This document shows positions 1 to 6,477 of a stretch of 15,111 nt of DNA, one piece after another. Position numbers and translations under genes: made by a program. The notes under the pieces were generated by a model that worked only from the letters and a program-made list of their open reading frames with translations, was not told the origin of the DNA and made no database searches. The stretch covers positions 1-15,111 of the forward strand of contig JAISBK010000055.1 in NCBI GenBank assembly GCA_031266255.1, given 5' to 3'. The first letter of the stretch is position 1; each line of letters starts with the position of its first letter. The DNA comes from Treponema sp. (GTDB lineage Bacteria > Spirochaetota > Spirochaetia > Treponematales > Breznakiellaceae).

Positions 1-284
1 ACCCAGCCCGAATTTGCGCCCAGGGCGTCAATAAACACCTGATACTCACCTTTGTCGCCCCCAATCCAACTGCCGCCGTGGATGAACAACACCGCGTTGA
101 GGGGTTCGGTAATGAGGTCGGGCTCCTTTGGGTATTTGATATCCAGCTTTTGCAGGTCATGAGCCTCATAGGATACATTGAGATAGGTATCGGATAAATG
201 GTTTACCGATTCATCGCCACAGGACGCAAAATAGCCCGCCACGAGGACAAGACCCAGGAGGGGCTTCCACAATTTCGTCTTCAT
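1..284 (-). CDS. Alpha/beta-hydrolase (esterase/lipase-like) lipoprotein, N-terminal part
   Basis: Partial gene, open at the left window edge; about 94 codons are visible. ATG at 284-282 is preceded by GAAGGAG at good spacing. The N-terminus (MKTKLWKPLLGLVLVAGYFASC) has a lysine-rich start, a hydrophobic core and a Phe-Ala-Ser-Cys lipobox with Cys22, typical of relaxed spirochaetal lipoboxes, so an exported lipid-anchored protein is expected. Around residues 74-83 lies VLFIHGGSWIGGDKG, the HGG oxyanion-hole block of the esterase/lipase (hormone-sensitive-lipase or carboxylesterase-like) alpha/beta hydrolases. The catalytic Ser, Asp and His lie beyond the edge, so substrate and activity cannot be judged. 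It points away from the rest of the window and has no obvious operon partner here. Confidence 0.8.
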   Translation of the reverse strand, partial: MKTKLWKPLLGLVLVAGYFASCGDESVNHLSDTYLNVSYEAHDLQKLDIKYPKEPDLITEPLNAVLFIHGGSWIGGDKGEYQVFIDALGANSGW

Positions 285-298
285 AAGTTCACTCCTTC

Positions 299-334
299 AA
301 AAAAGGGGTTTTAACAATCCCGCTGACGAACCCC
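299..334 (-). terminator. Terminator- or attenuator-like hairpin upstream of the lipoprotein gene
   Basis: Read on the minus strand, GGGGTT (334-329) can pair with AACCCC (310-305) around an 18-nt loop, and six T residues (304-299) follow directly. This is the layout of an intrinsic terminator, but the stem is only 6 bp and the loop is long. It lies only a few bases before the Shine-Dalgarno sequence of the lipoprotein gene. It could stop read-through from the AT-rich membrane gene or act as a leader attenuator. The call rests on base pairing alone. Confidence 0.3.
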
Positions 335-434
335 CATTGTTGATTATGACAATACCATGAAGAAGTGTCGTGTTCAAGGGAGGCACGGTCAGGATCAGGA
401 TAAACGCATAGAAATTCCCCCCGTTCCCCTGATG

Positions 435-457
435 TGGTATACTCTCCATCGGGAGAG
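435..457 (+). promoter_or_regulatory. Extended -10 promoter plus SD-sequestering hairpin of the transposase remnant
   Basis: TGGTATACT at 435-443 matches an extended -10 box (TGnTATAAT). It overlaps a perfect 6-bp hairpin, CTCTCC (442-447), loop ATCG, GGAGAG (452-457). The 3' arm holds the purine-rich Shine-Dalgarno of the ATG at 462. Many insertion sequences keep transposase translation low by folding the ribosome site in transcripts that read in from outside. The arrangement fits that habit, but no experiment or clear -35 box supports it. Confidence 0.35.
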
Positions 458-461
458 GAAC

Positions 462-752
462 ATGGCCAAAAAAAGCGCAAAAATAATCGAAATCAAAGAG
501 CTGAGGGGAGAAACCGGCCTCATCATCATCGAACACGTCGTATAGACCCCCCTCATAGAACTGCGGGAGGAACTGGAAACCCTGGAAGACACGCGGTTTG
601 AACCCTATGGGGAACATCTGTTGTCGGACGTTGTAATGATAACCCTGCTGGCGGTCATGGCACAGGCGAATGAATGGAACGAGATAGCGGAGTTTGCCCG
701 GATAAAAGTAAACATCCAGTGGTTATTGTATTGCATCGTGCATAAGGATTAA
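462..752 (+). pseudogene. ISAs1-type transposase remnant (N-terminal domain)
   Basis: Reading from ATG 462 gives 27 codons, then TAG at 543-545. The same frame continues without a gap to TAA at 750-752. The continuation (PLIELREELETLED, then DVVMITLLAVMAQANEWNEIAEFARIK) has the arrangement of the DDE_Tnp_1-associated N-terminal domain of ISAs1-family transposases: a short 'leu-x-glu-asp-x-R' start, a hydrophobic helix with L-x-A-V, then W-x-E-I-x-E-F. No DDE catalytic domain follows, and the next gene is unrelated and on the other strand. It is therefore a truncated copy with an in-frame stop and cannot code for a working transposase. I recognise the family from the motif pattern only. No terminal inverted repeats or target duplication were found. 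Confidence 0.65.
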
Positions 753-792
753 TTCGACAGCCTCGTTATGCGTAGTGCCCTTGCTTTTGAAT

Positions 793-1992
793 TTAAGCCA
801 TTTTGAATATAAATGGAAATATAAACACAACACAAATTGCCCATACAAAATACAATGGCAAATACGCTGTATTCATTTCTATTTTATTCTTTATTCTTAA
901 GAATGACATATATATTAAATGTCCTAACATTATTATATTTGTTCCGAGCAATGTTATTTTGTTTGGTGTTATACCATATTTATTTAATCTATATATAACT
1001 GCCGAAATAGTAATTATATCAAGAATTATAGTAACGATTGGCAAAATATAAGAACAAATCTCGATAATTTTATTATTTATGCCATTAATACTTGTGAATA
1101 TTAAAACACAGATAACAATTACCATCATAATATTATATATAATAAATATATCTCTTTCTTCATAAGGTTTTGCTTCGGTAAATATCGATATTATTCCAAA
1201 AACAGCAAGAGACACTAAAATTAATGGTAAAAATATATTTGCGATTATTATCGATAACTTAATTCTATCAATTTTATCGATAACCAATAATGACACAAAT
1301 GGAGAGGCCACAAGTCCTAATGGTACAATATTCTTAAGATAAAAAGTATGGGCATCTATTCCTATAGCATGAAACAGGGCCAATGATAACCAAACAATAA
1401 TACTGCCACCTATGATAAATATTGTTGACCAGATTATCGTTTCACCTGTCTTTTCAAGAAAAATACCATAATCCAATTTTCTAATTGTATAGTTTGATTG
1501 GGCAAGCAATATAAAAAACCATACTATCACAAAAGAGAAATAGAATATGTTAGTTAAGGATTGTGAATTTTCCTTATTGGGCAAGATAATCAAATAAATA
1601 TATACAATAAGATTCATAGAAATAGTTAGCAGTACATTTTTAATTTTTATGTTGCCAAATAAAAAAAACAAAGATAGCGCTACTGAAAAAATTATAGGTA
1701 TCATCTTTATCAGGTAATCAATGTTCTCAAAATATTTTACAAATATAAGTCGAACCGGCAACCAGGTAAAAATAATTAAACATGTGGTAAATATATATTT
1801 TGTTGTACTTTTTTTCTTATCCGGCGATTTATAAAATAATCGTGTATACCAATATTTTATGATCAGACTGGAATCATGATCGTACATAGTTTTAATAATT
1901 TCGGAAAAAGCTTTTTTATTGGATTGATATAAATCCTCAAGTATTTTTGGTTCATTTATATTTTCCATTATTGCCTCTTTGGTAATTTCCAT
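793..1992 (-). CDS. AT-rich multi-pass membrane protein, DUF4153-like
   Basis: A 399-residue protein with about eleven hydrophobic segments, the first near residues 65-90 and the last at the C-terminus. The N-terminal ~60 residues are charged and probably cytoplasmic (MEITKEAIMENINEPKILED). ATG at 1992 has AAAGGAG seven bases upstream. The stretch KPYEERDIFIIYNIM and the overall layout faintly resemble DUF4153 membrane proteins, whose function is unknown; this is a weak match from memory. Base composition is the striking point: the gene is very AT-rich, with Ile, Asn and Lys codons ending in A or T, while the genes around it are GC-balanced. With transposase scars on both sides this suggests recent horizontal acquisition. 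It has its own promoter and no operon partner. A transporter or sensor role is possible but nothing in the sequence shows it. Confidence 0.75.
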   Translation of the reverse strand: MEITKEAIMENINEPKILEDLYQSNKKAFSEIIKTMYDHDSSLIIKYWYTRLFYKSPDKKKSTTKYIFTTCLIIFTWLPVRLIFVKYFENIDYLIKMIPIIFSVALSLFFLFGNIKIKNVLLTISMNLIVYIYLIILPNKENSQSLTNIFYFSFVIVWFFILLAQSNYTIRKLDYGIFLEKTGETIIWSTIFIIGGSIIVWLSLALFHAIGIDAHTFYLKNIVPLGLVASPFVSLLVIDKIDRIKLSIIIANIFLPLILVSLAVFGIISIFTEAKPYEERDIFIIYNIMMVIVICVLIFTSINGINNKIIEICSYILPIVTIILDIITISAVIYRLNKYGITPNKITLLGTNIIMLGHLIYMSFLRIKNKIEMNTAYLPLYFVWAICVVFIFPFIFKMA

Positions 1993-2031
1993 CTAAAACT
2001 CCTTTTATAGGTAGAGTACCTTATCTTACAA

Positions 2032-2040
2032 ATTATATCA
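2032..2040 (-). promoter_or_regulatory. Extended -10 promoter of the AT-rich membrane gene
   Basis: On the minus strand the sequence TGATATAAT is an exact extended -10 element (TGnTATAAT) ending 39 bases before the ATG at 1992. This would give a 5' leader of roughly 30-35 nt containing the AAAGGAG ribosome site. No good -35 hexamer is seen at 16-18 nt, as is usual for extended -10 promoters. The gene thus probably carries its own promoter within the acquired segment. Confidence 0.5.
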
Positions 2041-2060
2041 AGGTCATTGCACATCAGGGA

Positions 2061-2195
2061 TTGTTTCTTACCGTAAATCTTACAGAACAACTCATACCAG
2101 GCTCTTTCGAACACACCCTCAACTACCTTATCGACCGATTAGACCTCAGCTCCCCATGCCACCATAGCGCAAGTTATCTCAAGCCAGTGGGTTAG
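2061..2195 (+). pseudogene. IS1182-type transposase remnant (N-terminus)
   Basis: From TTG 2061 the frame reads LFLTVNLTEQLIPGSFEH, then TLNYLIDRLDLS, and ends at TAG 2193-2195 (44 codons). The pattern 'V-N-L-x-x-Q-L-I-P-G-S/T-F-E-x-x-L-N-x-L-I-D-x-x-x-D-L-S' is the conserved start of IS1182-family transposases. After LDLS the expected 'F-x-x-x-Y-x-N-D-x-T-G' continuation is lost and the reading becomes unrelated. Only the first ~33 residues are recognisable, so this is a scar and not a functional gene. It lies in the gap between the AT-rich membrane gene and alaX, in the same frame as alaX but separated from it by the stop. Confidence 0.6.
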
Positions 2196-2255
2196 ATTAA
2201 TTATGAGGCAATGCGCCTCCTTTACATGCCGGTGTTTTCTGGTAATACTGGACCT

Positions 2256-3458
2256 ATGCAAACCGAAAGAGCTTATTACCACTTCAGCGGCCCTGAACCC
2301 TACCGTGCGGAAATCCAAGACCTACGCCCTTTTAATGACCAGATCGCGGTTATCCTGGATAAGACCATCTTCTATCCTGAAGGAGGGGGCCAGAGCAGTG
2401 ACCGGGGAAGCATTAATGGGATTCCTCTGGTTGATGTGCAGGAGAAGGGGCAGGAGATCCTCCATCTGGTAAGCCCTGTTGAGGGGGCTCATCTGCGTAT
2501 CGGCCCTGCGGAACTGGTTTTGGATGCCCTGCGTCGTTGGGATCTCACGGTCCAGCATACTGCCCAGCATTTGTTGTCTGGAACCATCCTTCGTTTGACC
2601 GGAAAGCCCACGGTTTCCATGCACTTGGGGGAAGTCCTCTGTACCATTGATGTGGATACCCGGGATTTTTCCGAAGCGAGCCTCATTACCGTCGAGGATG
2701 CAGTGGCCTTGGCCATCGAAGCAAACTACTCGGTGATCATCCACCATTGCCCCCCAGAGGTATTGGAGCGCTTTCCTTTGCGTAAGGTTCCGCCCCAAGG
2801 GGAGGAGGTGATCCGAGTGGTGGAAATCCAGGGTCAGGACTTTTCGCCTTGCTGCGGGACCCATCTCAGTGCTACCGGGTACATCGGGATGCTTCGCATC
2901 TTAAGCGCGGAAAAATATAAGGGTATGACCAGGCTGACGTTTATTGCCGGGCGTCGAGTCCTTGTGGACAGCCGCCTGTTGAGAAAGCAAGGGGACCTCA
3001 TTTCTCGGCTCCTCAAAGTTCCGGTAGCCGAAACCGGCAAAGGGGTCCTGGCCCTGGTAGAAAAGACCGGCAAGTTAGAATCCCGGGTGAAAACGCTGGA
3101 AGAAGAAAATGCCCGATTCAAGGCAGAAGCCTTACTGAGTAAAGCAGACCTGCTTCATTATACCGGAGAGGGAGCCATCCTGGTTGAAACATTCCCCCAT
3201 ACCAGTATAGATACGGTACTCACCATTGGCCGGACTGCTCAAAAGCTGAGTACCGCGCTTATCCTGCTGGCGTCTCTCCAAGATCATAAATTTGCCGCTT
3301 TCTGTTCTGCTCCTGGGTTTGATATCCGGGATATCCTCAAGAAACCGATGGAGGCCCAGGGTGGTCGGGGCGGTGGAAGCGCTTCCTTTTTTCAGGGATT
3401 GTTTCCCTCAAAACCAGCGTTAACCGCTTTTCTTGAGTTTTTTACCCAATCTGCTTAG
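2256..3458 (+). CDS. Alanyl-tRNA editing protein, AlaX type with DHHA1-like C-terminus
   Basis: Free-standing relative of the alanyl-tRNA synthetase editing domain, which hydrolyses Ser- or Gly-tRNA(Ala) made by mistake. With the start used here it has 400 residues. Residues 1-50 carry the AlaRS-like barrel with FYPEGGGQSSDRG. The zinc-binding editing site is present: HTAQH (His101, His105) and CCGTH (Cys199, His203). A short coiled coil (about 265-295) precedes a C-terminal DHHA1-like region ending in GGRGGGSASFFQG. This is the long (AlaX-L) architecture. An in-frame ATG at 2211 would add 15 residues (MRLLYMPVFSGNTGP) that do not resemble the family, and its GAGG lies only two bases away. 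The ATG at 2256 (MQTERAYY) fits the usual family start, though its own ribosome site is weak. Monocistronic, convergent with trpR. Confidence 0.88.
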   Translation: MQTERAYYHFSGPEPYRAEIQDLRPFNDQIAVILDKTIFYPEGGGQSSDRGSINGIPLVDVQEKGQEILHLVSPVEGAHLRIGPAELVLDALRRWDLTVQHTAQHLLSGTILRLTGKPTVSMHLGEVLCTIDVDTRDFSEASLITVEDAVALAIEANYSVIIHHCPPEVLERFPLRKVPPQGEEVIRVVEIQGQDFSPCCGTHLSATGYIGMLRILSAEKYKGMTRLTFIAGRRVLVDSRLLRKQGDLISRLLKVPVAETGKGVLALVEKTGKLESRVKTLEEENARFKAEALLSKADLLHYTGEGAILVETFPHTSIDTVLTIGRTAQKLSTALILLASLQDHKFAAFCSAPGFDIRDILKKPMEAQGGRGGGSASFFQGLFPSKPALTAFLEFFTQSA

Positions 3459-3529
3459 TCTTTAGCCGGCTTTTATCGCATCATACTTTGTAGACACTTC
3501 CTCTAAGTAAACGAGGTATATCCTGACGC

Positions 3530-3829
3530 TTAGGGGTTTGGTTTTAACAGGGCCAGGATACGTTCAAACGCAGAGTTAGGCTTTTTGAGTTCCCGGGAAC
3601 CTCTGGTGATTTTACAAAGGGAGATACCGAGATTTCTTGCGATTTCCCGCTGGGGGATATTATCCCCCAACGCTTTAACCAAGGCCCAGCGGGAGGCAAT
3701 ATCCGCCGTTTCTGCAGGGGTCAAGATACAGCGCAGAAAGGATTCGATGAGTTCACCGTCATTAATGTTTGCCAGGGTACGGGCCAATTCAGTGAAATTC
3801 TCTGCAACCCGGGGATCCGATGTGTCCAT
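3530..3829 (-). CDS. trpR: Trp repressor family protein (TrpR)
   Basis: A 99-residue, all-helical protein of normal TrpR length (E. coli about 108). Residues 34-99 align with TrpR: LTPAETADIASRWALVKAL matches LTPDEREALGTRVRIVEEL, and the helix-turn-helix (about 57-80, IPQREIARNLGISLCKITRGS) keeps the ITRGS recognition-helix end of TrpR. TrpR binds operators as a dimer when tryptophan is bound; related YerC/YecD proteins share the fold but have unknown ligands. It is the last gene of the minus-strand operon, 20 nt after the smr stop. It has no Shine-Dalgarno sequence, and the gap holds a palindromic extended -10 element, so it may have its own autoregulated, leaderless transcript. No tryptophan biosynthesis genes are in the window, so its targets are unknown. 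Confidence 0.82.
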   Translation of the reverse strand: MDTSDPRVAENFTELARTLANINDGELIESFLRCILTPAETADIASRWALVKALGDNIPQREIARNLGISLCKITRGSRELKKPNSAFERILALLKPNP

Positions 3830-3835
3830 AAGATT

Positions 3836-3850
3836 AGTATACCATATACT
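3836..3850 (-). promoter_or_regulatory. Palindromic extended -10 / candidate TrpR operator before trpR
   Basis: AGTATA-CCA-TATACT is a perfect inverted repeat with 6-bp arms and 3-bp centre, lying in the 20-nt gap between smr and trpR. Read on the minus strand it contains TGGTATACT (3844-3836), an extended -10 element, only six bases before the trpR ATG. Transcription would start at about the A of the ATG. A repressor dimer on this palindrome would cover the -10 box, so autoregulation by TrpR is a natural guess. The arms lack the CTAG core of the E. coli trp operator, so the site may belong to a diverged TrpR or another regulator. Confidence 0.45.
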
Positions 3851-4359
3851 TATGGGTTTTTCTTGTTCTTAAGCAATACCCAGGTAACACCGGTACCCCC
3901 TCCTGAGGGGCTGCCATGACCGCTTTCACCGGCAAAAGGACAGGTTTCTATAAAGGTTTTCACCACCTGCTTCAACACTGACATATTCCCAGAATGGTTT
4001 CCCTTGCCGTGGACAATGAGGACCTTTTCAAAACCCTGCTGTCTGCTGTGGGTAAAAAAGTATTCCAGGGCATTCCACGCCTCATCCCGGGTAAGCCTAT
4101 GGAGGTCGATAATTGCATCAGCTTTGGTATGAAGCAGCCGGCGGCGGCGTTCCCCCGGGTGTTCTTGCGCTTCATCCATGTCTGCATCCTTATCGTAGAC
4201 CTCATGGAACCGCAGCCAGGTGGTAAGGGGATGAGGTTTTGGGTGATGTTTGGGCTGCCTCTGCTCAAGTGGTTTGGGTGACGGGGGATGCTTCCGCCTG
4301 TTCCCCACGGCTTGAGCAGTCTGCTTTTCCCACGCATCCAGAATATCCCCAAAATCCAT
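3850..4359 (-). CDS. Smr-domain protein (MutS2 C-terminal type, stand-alone)
   Basis: About 169 residues. The first ~80 are basic and low in complexity (RRKHPPSPKP, QRQPKHHPKPH), probably disordered. The C-terminal Smr domain is clear: AIIDLHRLTRDEAWNALEYFF (DLH motif) then VLIVHGKGNHS (HGKG motif) and GGGTGVTWVLLKNKK. Smr domains bind nucleic acid and often nick branched DNA or cleave RNA, as in MutS2, SmrA/B and YdaL. Two starts are possible: GTG at 4365, which sits directly on the GGAG, or ATG at 4359, which has AGGGAG at about 5 nt. I prefer the ATG. It follows the batD/E-like gene by a few bases and so is in the same operon, although no functional link to Bat is known to me. Confidence 0.85.
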   Translation of the reverse strand: MDFGDILDAWEKQTAQAVGNRRKHPPSPKPLEQRQPKHHPKPHPLTTWLRFHEVYDKDADMDEAQEHPGERRRRLLHTKADAIIDLHRLTRDEAWNALEYFFTHSRQQGFEKVLIVHGKGNHSGNMSVLKQVVKTFIETCPFAGESGHGSPSGGGTGVTWVLLKNKKNP

Positions 4360-4368
4360 CTCCACTCC

Positions 4369-5823
4369 CTAATACCAAATCAATTTATCCCGGGCTACCC
4401 ATCCTAGTCTGCCGTCAAACGATTCCACATAGACCCAGAAATCCGATACGGCACGGATCTGTACTGGCTGGCCTTCACTAAAGGAGGCGCTTATCCCTCC
4501 GCCGTCCTCAGGTACCCGGTAAGCCAGCGCAGCCCTGAGTACTCCCTGTCCGGTAGCTTTGCCCCGGTGAAACGCTCCAAGACCGGCCAGAGCAAACATC
4601 AACAGCCCTACACCAAAGATCAGCAAGATCCTAATACCTGTATAACCTTGAAAGGTAGGGGAAGTTACGAACCCGTGTTTTCTCCGTCCAAACCTAAGGA
4701 GCACCGCGGTAAGGGCAAATATGAGCACGCCAAGGCTCATGGTTAAGAGCAGGCGGTATAGTTTGAGCGGTCTCCAGGGTTCATCTTGGGTAAGGGGAAG
4801 TCCCAGGGTCTGTTCCGCTTCCTGGCGGAGCAGGGCAAAACAAGGGCCCGCGAGGTTTTCCCGTTCGTTCCGGCGCATTGCTCCCAAAGCTTCTGCGATC
4901 TTTCCCTGGTTCCAGAGGCTTTGGATGGGGTCCAAGGCCTGTTCGTAATCAACACGGAACCAGGGGAACACCTGGGGAACAGCCCGTGGAAAAGGAAGGG
5001 GCGAGGTATCGGGACGAGCCGCGACGAGTGGGAGCGTTTCCGCTGCCTTGGGGTCTGGGAAGGATGGATACACCCCAGGGGTAATCTGTACCCGGAATTC
5101 GGGAATCTCCAGTCTACACCCTTCATGCACTACCCGCACAGGCATGAAGGTAAATTCCGGGCCTTTCAAGGGAATGATCCCAAGCCGTAGGACGATGCCC
5201 TGTTCCTGGTCGTGGCCGCGTAACGGCTCTGCTTCAAGGAGCGCCCCTTCCGGCAGTTCCTTCAGAAACAACCCGGCATCAGGCCAGGGTTTCTGCGGAT
5301 CCCAATCCATAAGTCTGAGAGCAGCGATTCCCCGTTCTCCGATCTGAAGGGATTTGGGCGGATTAACCCAGGAACAAACAGGCAGATACTCCCTTTTTTC
5401 TTCTCCTTGGATATTCCAGGAACGAGGCTCGGTTACATAGCGTTTATCTGGAGTAATAATCTCAAAAGACCCCAAGGTAAGGGGTCCTACCCTATGGGGA
5501 ATGAACCAGAATTCGACCATAGTCTGGACGTTCCCGGATTCAGCGCCTATTCCAGTTCTATGGGGCCTGGTACGGATACTTTCCAAGGTGAGGGTTCCCG
5601 GCAGAGGTGGGCGATGAACCGCAATATCCCTGGAGACCGGGTAATCCACCAAAAGCCCCAGTACCCAGCTGGTATTCACCAGGGGCACTTCAGGATGGGA
5701 GTACAATTCCACCGTCAGAACCTGGATACCCGGCTCAAGGTTCTCGTCTCCCGCTTCCTGGGCACCCAGGTACGGAACCAGGATGAGTACGCATAACAGC
5801 AGTTCCCCCTTTTTCCTGTTCAA
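4369..5823 (-). CDS. BatD/BatE-like fusion: exported domain, two TM segments, C-terminal SH3
   Basis: About 484 residues from the preferred TTG start. Residues 1-22 form a signal peptide (NRKK, then LLLCVLILVPYLGA, cleavage near Ala-Gln). Residues 30-255 look like the beta-rich, Ig-like N-terminus of BatD (oxygen-tolerance) proteins. Around 292-341 is a short helical stretch that may be a worn TPR, followed by TM segments at about 357-379 and 396-417. Residues 433-484 form an SH3-like domain (EGQPVQIRAVSDFWVYVES...GRLGWV), the usual ending of BatE. The chain therefore joins BatD- and BatE-like parts. TTG 5823 overlaps the batC TGA (TTGA) with AGGA eight bases upstream; a longer ATG start at 5874 would put a 17-residue tail before the signal peptide and overlap batC by 55 nt. 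Likely part of the envelope Bat complex. Confidence 0.72.
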   Translation of the reverse strand: MNRKKGELLLCVLILVPYLGAQEAGDENLEPGIQVLTVELYSHPEVPLVNTSWVLGLLVDYPVSRDIAVHRPPLPGTLTLESIRTRPHRTGIGAESGNVQTMVEFWFIPHRVGPLTLGSFEIITPDKRYVTEPRSWNIQGEEKREYLPVCSWVNPPKSLQIGERGIAALRLMDWDPQKPWPDAGLFLKELPEGALLEAEPLRGHDQEQGIVLRLGIIPLKGPEFTFMPVRVVHEGCRLEIPEFRVQITPGVYPSFPDPKAAETLPLVAARPDTSPLPFPRAVPQVFPWFRVDYEQALDPIQSLWNQGKIAEALGAMRRNERENLAGPCFALLRQEAEQTLGLPLTQDEPWRPLKLYRLLLTMSLGVLIFALTAVLLRFGRRKHGFVTSPTFQGYTGIRILLIFGVGLLMFALAGLGAFHRGKATGQGVLRAALAYRVPEDGGGISASFSEGQPVQIRAVSDFWVYVESFDGRLGWVARDKLIWY

Positions 5824-6464
5824 TAATCCGGTCCTGTAATGGGAACTGTTTCGATCCATTCCCGGCTTCTCCATTGGTTTTGTTCCTTTTGATGGATGTA
5901 CTCAAACAGGGCAGAAACACCGGCCTTGGTATCTGCTTCTCCGCCCTCCGGTGAAGAAACTGCAGACGTGTTGTTCCCTCGAGCTAAGGCCAAGAGGCTT
6001 AATTCTAGGTTCTGTTTCGCTTCGATCCGGCTGCCGTCGATCTTGAGGGCTTGTCTAAAAGCTGCCACAGCCCCAGTATAATCTCCTTCCTTAAACCGTA
6101 CCACCCCGCTATTGAAATGAATCCGGTATACCAATTCAGGAGAAGCTCCTTTGGGCAGAGCATCAAGGGCTTCTATTGCTGCCGCGAAACGCTTCAATGC
6201 AACGGCCCCCTCGTCCAAGGAAAAATACGCGGTTCCCAATCCAAATTCCGCATAGGGCCGGGCTTCGGCATACTTCAAGGCCTTTAAGTAAGAACTTATG
6301 GCTTGGGTGTACCGGTTCCGGGAATTGAAGAAATTTCCCTCCATGATAAGCAGGGTTCCCTGAATGTTCTCCCTCAAATGGGCAATCTGGGCTATGGGTC
6401 CTTCGCACGAACAGGCTACAAGGAGCAGCGCGGTACTCATAATACCCCAAAACAAAAATCCCAC
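5820..6464 (-). CDS. batC: BatC-type TPR lipoprotein
   Basis: A 214-residue TPR protein from the GTG at 6464. A hydrophobic segment ends in LLLVACSC, a lipobox with Cys18. Two to three TPR units follow (about 50-100 and 110-160; RYTQAISSYLKALKYA, then GDYTGAVAAFRQALKIDG). The C-terminal block LFEYIHQKEQNQWRSREW is characteristic of BatC-like TPR proteins in Bat operons, where they assemble with the VWA proteins BatA and BatB. The GTG has no spaced ribosome site. An excellent AAGGAGG (6499-6493) instead lies seven bases before an in-frame ATC (6485-6483), which would add I/M-GKQQRR, a basic n-region suited to a signal peptide. The true start may therefore be 6485 with a non-standard codon. Its stop overlaps the next gene. 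Confidence 0.85.
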   Translation of the reverse strand: MGFLFWGIMSTALLLVACSCEGPIAQIAHLRENIQGTLLIMEGNFFNSRNRYTQAISSYLKALKYAEARPYAEFGLGTAYFSLDEGAVALKRFAAAIEALDALPKGASPELVYRIHFNSGVVRFKEGDYTGAVAAFRQALKIDGSRIEAKQNLELSLLALARGNNTSAVSSPEGGEADTKAGVSALFEYIHQKEQNQWRSREWIETVPITGPDY

Positions 6465-6477
6465 CCTACGTTGCTGC

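Noticed and set aside
2211..2255. N-terminal extension of alaX from ATG 2211
   Set aside because: The added 15 residues do not fit the family and the GAGG is only two bases from that ATG.
3836..3850. Classical E. coli-type trp operator
   Set aside because: The palindrome lacks the CTAG half-site core, so only a diverged operator can be proposed.
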